64,000 nt of DNA from Tilletiopsis washingtonensis (Eukaryota; Basidiomycota; Exobasidiomycetes; Entylomatales). Location of the stretch: positions 306,562-370,561 of the forward strand of contig NW_020312005.1 of the NCBI RefSeq assembly GCF_003144115.1, written 5' to 3'. The notes under the pieces are model-generated. The model had not been told where the DNA came from. It ran no database searches and was given only the letters and a program-made list of their open reading frames with translations. Shown here in pieces: positions 31,863-42,368 of this stretch; position 1 is the stretch's first letter, and the number at the start of each line of letters is the position of its first letter. The position numbers and the translations under genes are program-made.

Positions 31863-34333
31863 TCAGAAGAACCGATCGGGATTCGACCTGCTGTCGGCAG
31901 CAGGCGGCGGAGGCGTGCTGCTTCGCTTCCTCCTTGAGAAGGCACCGCGCGATTGGCGAGGTGCAGCGGCGGGCGCAGAAGCGGGCGCAGCTTTCCGGCG
32001 GCGAGGCGCTGCTTCTGGCAGCGACGACGAGGCTTCGCCGTCAAAGTGTGGGTGTCGCGGCGCCGGCGGCTCACCGAGTACCGGCTCGTTCAGCACCGAC
32101 TCGTCCAGCGCCGGCTCAACCGCTGCTTGCTCGAGCGCCTGGAATGCCGTGTCGAGATCGATGCGCCGCAGGCGAACCGACAGGCGCGAGAAAAGGCTGG
32201 ACATCTTCTTCTCCGCCGAGCTGACTGCGCCCGTCTCGCGCTGCTCCGGCTCGAGACCGCGCACGAGCGAGACGACCTTGCCCTTCGCGCGGCCTTCGCG
32301 TGGCGCCGAGGCGGGAGCGCCACCGATGCGGCCCGCGCGGCCGGCGAGATGCGTGTAGCGCACCGAGTCGCCAACGGCTGGCAGACCGACAATGTACACG
32401 TGCGACAGGGCAGGTAGGTCGAGGCCACGCACGTCGGTTGCCTGGTGAAGGAAGAGCACGTCTTCGCCCTCGGCCTGGCTGGCCTCTGCTAGCGTGCGGA
32501 CCGGAACGCCCAGGCTGCGGAGCACCTCGCGGGCGGTGCGCAACGACCAGCGTGGTGGGATGAGTGCCAGAGCGCGAGTGACACCTTCAGAGGCGTAGAG
32601 GAAGGCGAGGGCGCGAAGCAGCGCCGCATCAACGACGTCCTCGGCCGGCGCGGTGGTGGTCAGCACGGTGGCGCCACGAAGCTCGGCGCCTGAGGAGCTC
32701 GCATCGGCCTCGCTGAGCTCGTCCGCTTCGGTCCTTGCGTCAAGGTCCTTCGCTGCGCCCCGAGACGGAACATCGAGTGCATCCTCCTCGACTGAAGACC
32801 TTGCCAGCTTGGCGTCGGGCATGCTGATGTTGCGCATCTGCGGCAGGGTGCCATCGTCGTCTGCCGGCGCATCGACGACGATGCACGAATGCGCAAGCTC
32901 GCGCGGAATGCTGACCGGCAGGCGCTCCTTCTCCTCAAACTCGCCCCACGGCGCGCTCTCGGCGCCTGCCGCACCAGCGCTGAGGCCCGTGCAGTCGATC
33001 CAGCGCCCGGCGCCGCCGTCTGTGACTCCGGTGCGCAGCCAGCCGGTGCGCGCCGCGAGGAAGTGACGCAGCACGGCGTTGGCCGTGGCACTGACACACA
33101 CGAGCTGCAGCGGCTCACCGATGTCGTCGCGCGGCCGCGGTGCCGCATGTGCGGCGTTCTCGCGCGCCAGATGTGCCGTGCGGCGGACATGCTCTGGCGG
33201 CCGCCGCTCGTCACCGCGGCGTGAGCGACCGGGCTCGAGGCCGGCAGACGGCAGCACGTCGCCGCCGGAGTAGGTAGGGCGCAGCTTCATCATGTGCTCG
33301 AGCACTTGCAGGCCGGCCGGCGGGTGCTTGCTGTGGTTCCAGGCCAGCTTTGCAGATGGGAAGCGCGGTGGCAGCGCGAGCAGCGCATCGACTTCATCGA
33401 GCGCCAGCGTGCGCAGCGTGCGTAGGCCAAGTAGTGCCACATATGCCGGCTCGCTGGCGAAAAGCTCGAGGAGGCGCGAGGGCGTGGCGATGAGAAGATG
33501 CGGCGGCGACGTGCGCAGCGCCTGCAGTTGCGCCTCGGGCGAGACGTTGCCGCCACGCACGAGCGCCTGCACGACGGGGTCGAGGGATGGCAGGGCGCTC
33601 GACGGGAAGAGGCGGCGGGCCCACTCGACGTACTGCAGGGCGAGCGCCGTCGAGGGCACAAGCAGCAGTGACGCCGTGCCATGCGTCGGCGGTGCTGCGA
33701 GCATAGCAGCGGTCAGGCGCGCGTTGGGCGAGACGCTCTCGCGCGGCGGCGGCGCAAAGGTGATGCGCGGCATGGCGAGCAGGCCGAGCAGCAGCGCCAG
33801 GCTCTTACCCGTGCCCGTGTGCGCCCGCAGCAGCACATCGGCACGCGAGCCGAGCGCCGGCAGCAGCGCTCGCTGTGCCGCTGATGGATGCGTCAGGTGC
33901 GGGAAAGAGTCGAGTAGCTGACGCGCGAGGCGTGGATTGAGACCAAGGCTCTGAGAGGGAGCGTGTCAGTCACAAGGCGCAGCAAAGACGGCAGCAAGAG
34001 CCGAAACACGTCATAGGACGTCACCTGGGCGCACACTCTATGCACGTCCTCTCTTCTCTGCTGTGACTCTCCATCGCTGCGTCTTCCTCGTGCGACACTC
34101 ACCTCCCAGCGTCGCAGTTCCGGAGCCACGGGCGCCGCCGGTGCAGCGGGCTCCGCCGCACGCGCATAAGTCGTCGTGCTGTTCCAGCGCTGTGCCGGTG
34201 CGACTACCCGTCGTTGCGGCGCCGCAGCGGGAGCAGCCGACACGAGGGGAGGTGCGCGATGGGCATGTGACAGCAGCGTGCGCGCGCGCAGGCCAGCGCC
34301 GCCTGCGCGCCGAGCCAGCGCAGCGAGCGGCAT
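31863..34333 (-). CDS. MRH4: Mitochondrial ATP-dependent RNA helicase MRH4 (DEAD-box family)
   Basis: DEAD-box protein needed for assembly of the large mitochondrial ribosomal subunit in yeast. Exons 34333-34103 and 33950-31863 sum to 773 codons (772 aa). The ATG at 34333 begins a convincing mitochondrial presequence (MPLAALARRAGGAGLRARTL, Arg/Ala-rich with no acidic residues). Motifs: motif I AHTGTGKS (residues 120-127), Ib-like TPSRLLEL, motif II DEVD (residues 262-265, a DEVD form instead of DEAD), motif III SAT (in LVCVSATANAV), and motif VI HLAGRAGRIGG, all in order. The MRH4 family is known for divergent motifs II and VI. A low-complexity insertion occurs between the two RecA domains, and a basic Ala/Pro-rich tail ends the protein. 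Divergent from the glycine decarboxylase gene. Confidence 0.9.
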
Positions 34334-34913
34334 GGACTGCAGCACAGGTGTGCGTGCGGGAGGCGGCGTTGAGTGCCGGCTGAGCGAAGCGGCGAGTGCG
34401 AGGAGTGTTGCTGGTGGTGGAGGCGGCGAGGCAGAAGCGCTCCTCCCCTCATCGAGGCGCGCGAGAAGGCGAAGTGCCTCGGCTCGCCAACTTTTGTCGC
34501 GGCGCTGCTCCGCGGAGGCCACGGCGCGGCCGGGCTGCCCGATTCCCGCCGGCGGTCGGCCCTCTCGCCGCGGCCGCCTGCTCCGCTCCTCGTGGGCGCA
34601 CGTTTCGATTTGAACGAGGCGCAGCCAAAAGCCTAGCCGGCACTACAAACGCGGCGCGCCCCCTTTTCACAATTTTGCGCGCGTGCGGCGGCTGGCACGG
34701 ACGAAAGGCGCGCCCTGGCCGCCGCATGCTTGGCCGCGGCCGCCGGACCCGCGCGTCCTCCTCTCGCTGATGCTGCGCCGCGCGCGTGCCTGCTCTGCAC
34801 GCGCCCCTGGCAGAAGCAGAGCGTCCCCTGGGCCGTGCCTGGGCGAAGAAGGGCTTATCGCTCACTGGCTTACGCTCCCACCACCACCACCTCTCCATCC
34901 CCTCTCCGCCGCC
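34334..34913. promoter_or_regulatory. Divergent promoter between two mitochondrial-protein genes (MRH4 / GCV2-like)
   Basis: 580 bp between outward start codons. I searched all frames here for the missing N-terminal half of the glycine decarboxylase and found nothing resembling it. The last 60 bp before the GCV2-like ATG are pyrimidine-rich (CTCCCACCACCACCACCTCT). No TATA box is evident. Confidence 0.45.
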
Positions 34914-36014
34914 ATGGTTGCGTCGTCCTCGCTGCGCCTGCTTGCGCGCCGCGCCGCTGCCGCTCCGCCGCGTGCGCTGGCCGTGCCGCGTCTCGCGCGC
35001 GCCGCCTCGTCGGTTGCGCAGCAGGCCGAGGCCGTCGGCCAGGCCAAGCCGCACTACACCACCGCCGAGCAGCGCAGCCGCTTCACGAGCAACGTGTGCA
35101 CGGCACAGGCGCTGCTCGCCAACATGGCCGCCATGTACGCCTGCTTCCACGGGCCCGACGGCCTGCGCCGCATCGCCGCAAAGACGCAGTGAGTGGGCGT
35201 GCAGAGGACAGGGCGCAGCGGCAGGGCACAGCGAAGGCAGAAGACAGAGGGCCGCGTAGGGTGTTTTGTGCAGAACACGCCGCGTAACGTTCGGCATTCC
35301 CAGACTTGTTCTCGCTCCGCTTCTGCACTTTTCACTGACTCGTAGCGCAGCGCCTACACGCGCGTCCTCGCCCTCGCGCTGGCGGACCTGCAGCTGCCGC
35401 CATTGAACGCCTCGCAGCCCTTCTTCGACACGCTCACCGTCGAGCTGCCGGCCGGCACGCCGGCCGCTGCCGTGCACTCCGAGGCGCTCAAGGCGAACCT
35501 CAACCTGCGGCCCATCAGCGAGTCGCGCGTCGGCATCACGCTCGACGAGACCGTCACGATGGAGGAGCTGCTGGCGCTCATCAACGCCTTTGCTCGTGCG
35601 GCGTCCAAGGCCGAGCTCGGCGTGGCGGACCTCAAGAGCCTCGCCGACAAGGCCGGCATTGACGGTGCGGCGCTGCAGGGCCTGAACATCGGCGACGCGT
35701 CCGGCGAGGCGCACGGCCTGGCGCGCGAGTCGGCTATCCTGACGCAGCCGATCTTCAGCGCGCACCGCTCCGAGACGGACCTGCTGCGCTACATCCACCA
35801 CCTGCAATCCAAGGACCTCAGCCTCGTGCACTCGATGATCCCGCTCGGCAGCTGCACGATGAAGCTCAACTCGACGACGTCCATGTCGCTCCTCTCGTCG
35901 CCGCAGTACGGCGGCATCCACCCCTTTGCGCCGACGGACCAGTCGCAGGGCTACGCACAGCTCATTGCCGAGCTCGAGGAGGACCTTTGCCAGCTGACGG
36001 GCTTCCCGGCCGTC

Positions 36015-36048
<34 letters not shown>

Positions 36049-37276
36049 TTGCCGGCCTCTCCGTCATCCGCGCCTACCTTGACTCGACGCAGCAGGGCCA
36101 CCGCGACGTGTGCCTTGTGCCCAACTCGGCGCACGGCACGAACCCGGCGTCGGCCGTCATGGCCGGCATGCGCGTCGTGGCCGTGAAGAACGGCTCGGAC
36201 GGCAACCTGGACCTCGACGACCTGCGCGAGAAGGCCGAGAAGCACAAGGACAACCTCGCTGCCTTCATGGTCACCTACCCGAGCACGCACGGCGTGTTCG
36301 AGGCCGGCGTGCGCGAGGCCTGCGAGATCATCCACGCCAACGGCGGCCAGGTGTACATGGACGGCGCCAACATGCAGGCCCAGGTCGGCCTCACGAACCC
36401 GGCCGTCATCGGCGCCGACGTGACGCACCTGAACCTGCACAAGACCTTCTCCATCCCGCACGGCGGCGGTGGTCCGGGTGTGGGCCCGATCTGCTGCGCC
36501 GCGCACCTCGCGCCCTTCCTGCCCGGCCACCCGCTCGACCCGCGCGTCGGCGGCGAGCAGGCCATCGACTCGATCTCGGCCGCGCCGTGGGGCAGCGCCA
36601 GCATCCTCACCATCGCCTGGGCCTACATCAAGATGCTCGGCTGGGAGGGCCTGCGCAAGAGCTCGACGGTCTCGCTGCTCTCGGCCAACTACATGGCCAA
36701 GCGCCTGGCGCCGCACTACAAGCTGCGCTACACCAACGAGCACGGCCGCTGCGCGCACGAGTTCCTGCTTGACCTCGCCGAGTTCGGCAGCCACAACATC
36801 ACCGTCAGCGACGTGGCCAAGCGCCTGAGTGACTACGGCTTCCACGCCCCGACGTGCTCGTGGCCCATCAGCACCGGCCTGCTCATCGAGCCGACCGAGT
36901 CCGAGTCGCTCGCCGAGCTCGACCGCTTCTGCGAGGCGATGATCTCGATCCGCGGCGAGATCCAGGACGTCATGGACGGCAAGCAGGGCGACGACAAGTC
37001 GAACAACTCGCTCAAGAACGCACCGCACACCGTCGAGTGCCTCACGGACGAGAAGTGGGACCGGCCGTACAGCCGCGAGACAGCTGTGTTCCCCGTCAAG
37101 AGCCTGCGCGAGAAGAAGTTCTGGCCGGCCGCGAGCCGCCTCAACGACGCGCACGGCGACATGAACCTCGTCTGGTGCGTGCCTCGCCTCCGTCAGTGCT
37201 CTCTGACAGCGTCACTGATGCCCTCCGTTCCCACAGCGAGTGCGGTGACGTCTCCGACTACGCCGAGAAGGAGTAA
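34914..37276 (+). CDS. GCV2: Glycine dehydrogenase (decarboxylating), P-protein, lacking most of the N-terminal half
   Basis: P-protein of the mitochondrial glycine cleavage system. Exons 34914-35188, 35351-37174 and 37237-37276 sum to 713 codons (712 aa). Residues 1-40 form a mitochondrial presequence ([20 protein letters not shown]). By residue 58 the protein is already at [19 protein letters not shown], which in typical eukaryotic P-proteins (about 950-1050 aa) lies near residue 400. The usual N-terminal PLP-fold domain is therefore absent, about 350 residues in all. From there on conservation is full: [50 protein letters not shown], the PLP-lysine motif [18 protein letters not shown] (Lys456), and [20 protein letters not shown]. 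All three joins are in phase. Whether the product is active, works with a separate N-terminal half, or reflects a sequence or assembly deletion cannot be decided here. Confidence 0.9.
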
Positions 37277-37686
37277 GCCTCCTGCCGCCATGCTCTGCCC
37301 GCGTCTGCCTCGCTGGCGCCCGTCTGCTCTTTCCCGTCGCGCTCCGTGCTCCTCGTTCCCTCAACATATGTACCCCATTCTCGCGTCCTCCATCTCGTCA
37401 CCCAACGGCATTCAACAGCATCCTCACTCGGTTCCCTATCAAGCGCTCCTCACTTCCCGCACACCCTGTCCCTCGCCCCTCGCTCGCATCTTGCTCCCGC
37501 AGCCCTCTTCTCAACGAAGAGGCCTCTCTGCGCGCAGTGCCTTGGCAAATACACACGTGCATCTGGCGCGACGGTCTGATTGGGCGAGAGCGGGTGTATG
37601 ACACAGAGAACGGGTAGACAGGTGACACGGTGATGGGTCGCGCGGCTGAAGCGCGCGCGGGTAACAGTACAGTGGATGGAAGCGGA
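37277..37686. other. Convergent 3' intergenic region
   Basis: The GCV2-like stop (37276, plus) and the JmjC gene stop (37687, minus) are 410 bp apart. The left two thirds are pyrimidine-rich on the plus strand (TCTTTCCCGTCGCGCTCC-type runs) and the sequence is less GC-rich than the genes, as expected for 3' UTRs. No gene seen. Confidence 0.5.
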
Positions 37687-40600
37687 TCAGGCGGCGAGCG
37701 TGTCGCTCTTAAAGGGCACTCTCAGAGGCGGAGTGCCCTCTGGCTTGATGGCGGAGGGAGCGCCGGACGGTGCGGTCTCCTGCGTGACAGCGGCGGAAGC
37801 GTCGGGCAGAGAGGGAGAGAGAGCCGCCAAGGGCTGAGCACCGGTATCGGCGTCGGGCAAAGACGGCAGAGCAGCAAAGCCAGCGGGCATCGGCTGGTCG
37901 CCGGCAGTAGCGTCGGGCAGAGACGGCGGAGCGGCAAAGGGACCGGCCATGGGCTGGGCACCGATAGCCTGGTCCTCGGCGGGCTTGCTATCGGCACTGG
38001 CCAGCTTGGCGGCGGCGGCGGCGGCCTCGCGCTCCTCGAGCGTGCGCAGCGCACGCCAGGCGAACCAGAGCTGGGCGCGCAGCTGCAGGATGTCCTGCTT
38101 CCACGACTTCTTGTTGCCCTCGCTCATGCCGCGGAACTCCTGCGTGAGCTTGAAGCAGCGGCCGACGCTGTGCGGCGAGATGAAGTCGACGGCGACCTTG
38201 ATGCAGTCGGTCAGGTTGCACACCTGATGTGCGCAGCCGGCGGGGATGAAGACGGCCTCGCCCTGCTGCTGGTACACGCGCCACGGCTTGATGCTGTGCT
38301 TGGCGTACAGCTCGGCGAGCAGCGTCTCGTCGAGGTAGTGCTGCTGCGTGTGGATCGGGTCGACGCCGTCTGCGGAGAGCGAGAACTTGTCGCGCAGGAA
38401 CTGACGCAGAATGCCGGCGTCCTCGGTGCGGAAGAGATCCCAGGCGGCCGCCCGTGGCGCGTCGGGCGTCGGCGGCTCGGCAGCGTGCAGCATGGTATTG
38501 ACGGCATCGGCGACGTCCATGTGAAGACGAGTGGAGCCCTTGCCGCCTTTCGCTGCGAGCATGGAGCCAGGTCAGCGTTGCATGATGAAGCAGCTGCTGC
38601 GCACCCGCCACTTACTCAGCTGACCAGGCCATGCATTGTACATCTTGGGGCCGAGATCGGGCGCGTTGCCGTTCGTAGGGAACAGCGCGGCGATGTTCTT
38701 GCGCCCGTCGCGGCGCGTGAAGTCGGGCATCGGCACGGAGCGATTGAAGTCGGCGTTGAGCAGCGGGAAGGCCTGTGCAAACTCTGCGCTCGGCGGCCAA
38801 TCCTGGCAGGAAAGCGTGTCAGCAAGCGCGGCGAGAAGTGGCGCAGCGCAAGAGCTCACCTTGAGCTTCCAGATGCCGCTGCCCAGCAGCTCCTGCTTCT
38901 CGTCCGGCGGAAGGCCGAATGTCTCGAAGAACTTCGCCACGGTGACGATCTTCTCGCCGCCGTCCTTGTCGCAGCGCACGATCATGCACTGCTCCGAGCC
39001 ATGCATGGCGATGAACTTGGCCGGGTCCCACACCTCGGCAGGCGTCACGCCTTCGACGACGAGCGGCTGGCCAAGTGCCCACACCGCGAGGAAGGCATCT
39101 TCGTCCATCGTGTCCTTCTTCAGACGGGCCACTTGATGCGAGACCACGTGAGCGGGCATCGATGCGGGCGAGGCAGACGCTGCGCTCGCGCCAGCTGCGT
39201 CTGTCGGGACGGCAGGCGCAGGCTCGTCGACTCGTGTATCTGCGACGGCCTCCTGCATGGCTTGTAGCTCGGCTTGCAGCTCAGCAGTATCGAGGCGTGT
39301 GGCCGGCACAAAGCGCGCAACGGGATGTGCGCGGCGCATGAGCTTGTAGTCTGCGTCCCTCTTGGCAGTGCACGCCGCAAGGCCTTCCGCCTTTGGGTGC
39401 TCGCCGAGCTCTCGAAGCGTCTCGATGCACTCCGTGCAAAGCTCGTAGCCGCATGCGTCGCAGAAGTACGAGGAGGAGAACAGACTCGTTGAGCAGAAGT
39501 CACATGTCAGAACGTCTGACAAGATCCTGTTGCGCCGCAGACAGCCAGGCAGCTTAGCATGCTCGATCTCGGCTTCGAGCAGCGGCTGGAGGTGGCGAGC
39601 AGCGGTCGACTGGACACAGCAGCACGGTTAGTTCATAGCTGGCGCGGGCCACGACTGATTACTCACGAGAATAAGGCTCGCCGAGCGCTCATCCATCGGC
39701 CGATTCAGATCCGCAGAAAGCGGGAAGTCCGGCAGCTCTTCTGCGCGAGACTGCGAGAGGAAGAACGGATCTCCGCCTTCCGCAAGATCAGTCGAGTCCA
39801 TGGCAGACGGCACAGACTGGTCCGAAGGCGCATTTTGATGCAGAGGCGCAGTCTGATCCGACGGGACGGCCTCGTGCGACGCTGCAGCGGCGGCCTCGTC
39901 CGACGGTGCACTCTTCGTAATCGCGCCAGCGGCGCTGGGCCCACTCGTGCTTGACGTAGCAATCGGGATCACGGCGGCTTGAACAGGGAAGACGCGGATG
40001 CCGAGGAAGCGGCACCCATCGTTGCCCTGCCTCTTGATGCACTGGATGCAGCGCGTGTGACCCGCATAGCGCGGACTCTTACAGGAGAAGATTTGCCGCT
40101 CGACGACCGTGCCGTCTGCGAGCGTCTCACGGGCGTTCATCGCACGCTGGCGCACGACGCGCTCGCTGTTGCTGACCGTGCTTGACTTAGCACGTGCCGC
40201 CCGCGGCGCTTTTGGTGCCTTCGGGGAGGCCGCCGCAGTCTTCTTCTGCGTCTTCGACGACGAGGCCTTGACCTTCTTCCTCGACGGACCGGCCTCGTCC
40301 GAGTCGCTGAAGGCCTCGGGCGGATGATTGGTCTGCGAGTAGTCGATCACCTTCTGGCCGCGTGAGCGGCTGCGCGGAGGGCTCGCCTGCTGCGGCGACT
40401 GCAGAGGCGCAGACTGCAGCGACGCTTCGGCAGCCTCAGAGCTGGCGCCCGGCTTGGCGAACGATACGCGCTGACGACGCTTGCCGATACTGCGCTCGGT
40501 CGACGACTGAGACGTAGCGCTTGTCTCCATCCGCTCGTCCGAGTCTGAGTCTCGCTCGGCGATGCTTAGCGCCACCGAAACTTCGGAAGGCGCGTCGGAG

Positions 40601-41577
40601 AGCTGGGAAGAGTCCGGCTCGTCGTCGCTGACGACCACGCGCGGACGCACGATCTTCTTCTTGCGAGGGACCGGGACATAGCTCTCGTCGTCGGAGGACT
40701 CCGGCAGGCGAGGCGCGGACTGAGGCATCGCGCTCGACGTCGACGCATCGGAGCGGCGCTTGCTTGCGGCAAGCGGACTCGCCGAGGCCTCCTGAGAGCA
40801 GTCGTGCGCAGGAATCTCTGGCGTCGGAGAAGCGGTGGCCAGCCGCTTGGAGGCGACGCCGTCAGCGCCCGACGTAGAAGCACTGCTCTCGGCCGCTGTG
40901 CCATCGATAGCCGCCGTCGAGGTGCTGCTCTCGACCGCCGCAACGTCAGCGGACGACGTCGAGGTGCTGCGCCCGGCCGCTGCGCTGTCGATGGCCATTG
41001 TCGAGGTGCTGCTGTCGGCAGCGGGGCCTTCAATGGCCGGTGCAGACGTGCTCACACCTGCAGTATCGTCCTCGACTGCCAACGCCGAGGTGCTACTCTC
41101 GGCCGCCGCGCTGCCGCCGACGTCGGGCTGCGCTACCGGCACGTAGGCATAGCCGCGCACCCACCTGCGGCCGTGCTCCTCCGCCTGACGCTTCTGCTCG
41201 TTGCGCCGCGCCTGCGCTTCCGCTGAGGGCGGGACTGTAGCGCTCAGCAGCTCCAGTCCGCCCGCTACTTGGGTCGCATGCGTCGATCTGCGCGGGCGGC
41301 ACGGCGCATAGTCGCTCGTGATTTTGCCGCGCTTCTTCCTCTCCGGCGTAGGCGTGAGAGACGCCGACGCCCGCTTCTTCGGCGTGGGCGCCGCCGACGC
41401 TTGCTGCTCGGGCGTAGAGACTGCAGACTGCTTCTGCTTGGCCGGCGCAAGGCTGTGCGAGACCTCGCTGCCGGACGCGGCGGCGTCGGAGAGGGAGCTG
41501 CTGCTGTCGCTCAGCAGCTCATCATCACGCGGGCCCGCGGGCCCGGAGCGCGGCGTAGAGCAGCCGCTGCTGGACAT
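37687..41577 (-). CDS. KDM3-type JmjC histone lysine demethylase
   Basis: Probable nuclear Fe(II)/2-oxoglutarate-dependent histone demethylase (KDM3/JMJD1 type, usually acting on H3K9). Four exons (41577-39667, 39609-38860, 38802-38616, 38552-37687) sum to 1238 codons (1237 aa). The first half is disordered and includes degenerate repeats of SSTSxxAIDGxAA (about residues 155-245). A cysteine cluster (CKSPRYAGHTRCIQCIKRQG, then DGC) lies near residues 496-518. A KDM3-type zinc finger follows: C673-x2-C676, C687-x2-C690, C695-x2-C698 (TCDFC ... CDACGYELCTEC). The JmjC domain contains LGPKMYNAWPGQ and the iron triad His960-Met-Asp962 (RLHMDVADAVN) with His1058 (PAGCAHQVCNL), so the metal ligands are intact. 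Start at MSSSGCSTPRSGPAGPRDDE. The C-terminal tail has short Leu-Pro-Asp-Ala repeats (SLPDADTGAQP). Confidence 0.9.
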
Positions 41578-42368
41578 GGCCGGCGAGGGCGCGGCGCATG
41601 AAGCGGCGCAGGTGGTGCGAGATGGCCGATGCGCAGAGGTGGAAGGTGTGATGAGGTGGTCGGGACGGAAGGAGCGGCGGCGGCGGCGGCGGCGCGCACT
41701 TCCAGGCCAGCGCCGGCCGGCCGTGCGCAGCGCGCAGCAGCGCGAAGGCGGCCCGCCGCCGCAAGGCACGCGTGCGGCGCTCAGCCACTAAGACTCGACT
41801 CAGCCTCCATCAGATGCTGCCGCCGGCACATCAAGCTCCAACCTGAAGTATCAGATCCACTCGACTTGCCTTGCACACTCCTCGCTTGTGCATCGTCTCC
41901 AGTCGAGTTCCTTCAGAGGCCAACTCGGCAGCGCCCACACGGCGCGCGCGCCCTGGCCAGAGTCGAAGCGGCTCGCCCCTGTCGTGTGCCGTCTTGTGGA
42001 GTCACAATGAAGTGGCATTGGCACTCTGACCCCCTCAATAAGCCTGCGCAATCAGCCGTTGGCACGCAGCACGAACACTAGCCGGAGGCACGGCGGAACA
42101 AGGTGACACTGAGCGTGTGCAGCAGACACGCCGACCGCCGGGGCACCTTGACCCTGAGCGCTGACAGATCTGTGCCGGCGGGCCCAGAGCTGGGAGCAGT
42201 GCGCAGCCCCTCACTAGACTGCAAGCTGGAAGGACGCATGCATCTGAGGCACCTCGCGTGAGTGAGCATCTCGCTGATGCCGGCCAGGCCGCGGTCACAC
42301 GCCGCGCAGACCGGCCCCCGATGCGTTCCAGGCAAGAGGATGCATTTCTCATTCGCCAGCATCAGCCA
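41578..42368. other. Intergenic region upstream of the JmjC gene
   Basis: 791 bp between the JmjC start (41577, minus) and the RPN3 stop (42369, minus). It should contain the RPN3 3' UTR and the JmjC promoter. The stretch 41780-42330 is less GC-rich than the surroundings and its open frames are short with no recognisable product. No RNA gene was identified. Confidence 0.45.

Noticed and set aside
33387-33398. DEVD in place of DEAD in the MRH4 gene as a sign of lost activity
   Set aside because: MRH4 homologues are known to vary in this motif, and both acidic residues needed for Mg-ATP chemistry are kept.
34449-37154. A 901-codon open frame on the minus strand, opposite the glycine decarboxylase gene
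   Set aside because: It is rich in Arg, Ala, Val and His and exactly shadows a well conserved gene. Such antisense frames arise because third codon positions are almost always G or C. No domain is visible.
37630-39267. A 545-codon plus-strand open frame opposite the JmjC gene
   Set aside because: The minus-strand model closes over four exons with an intact iron-binding triad and zinc finger, so this frame is a shadow.
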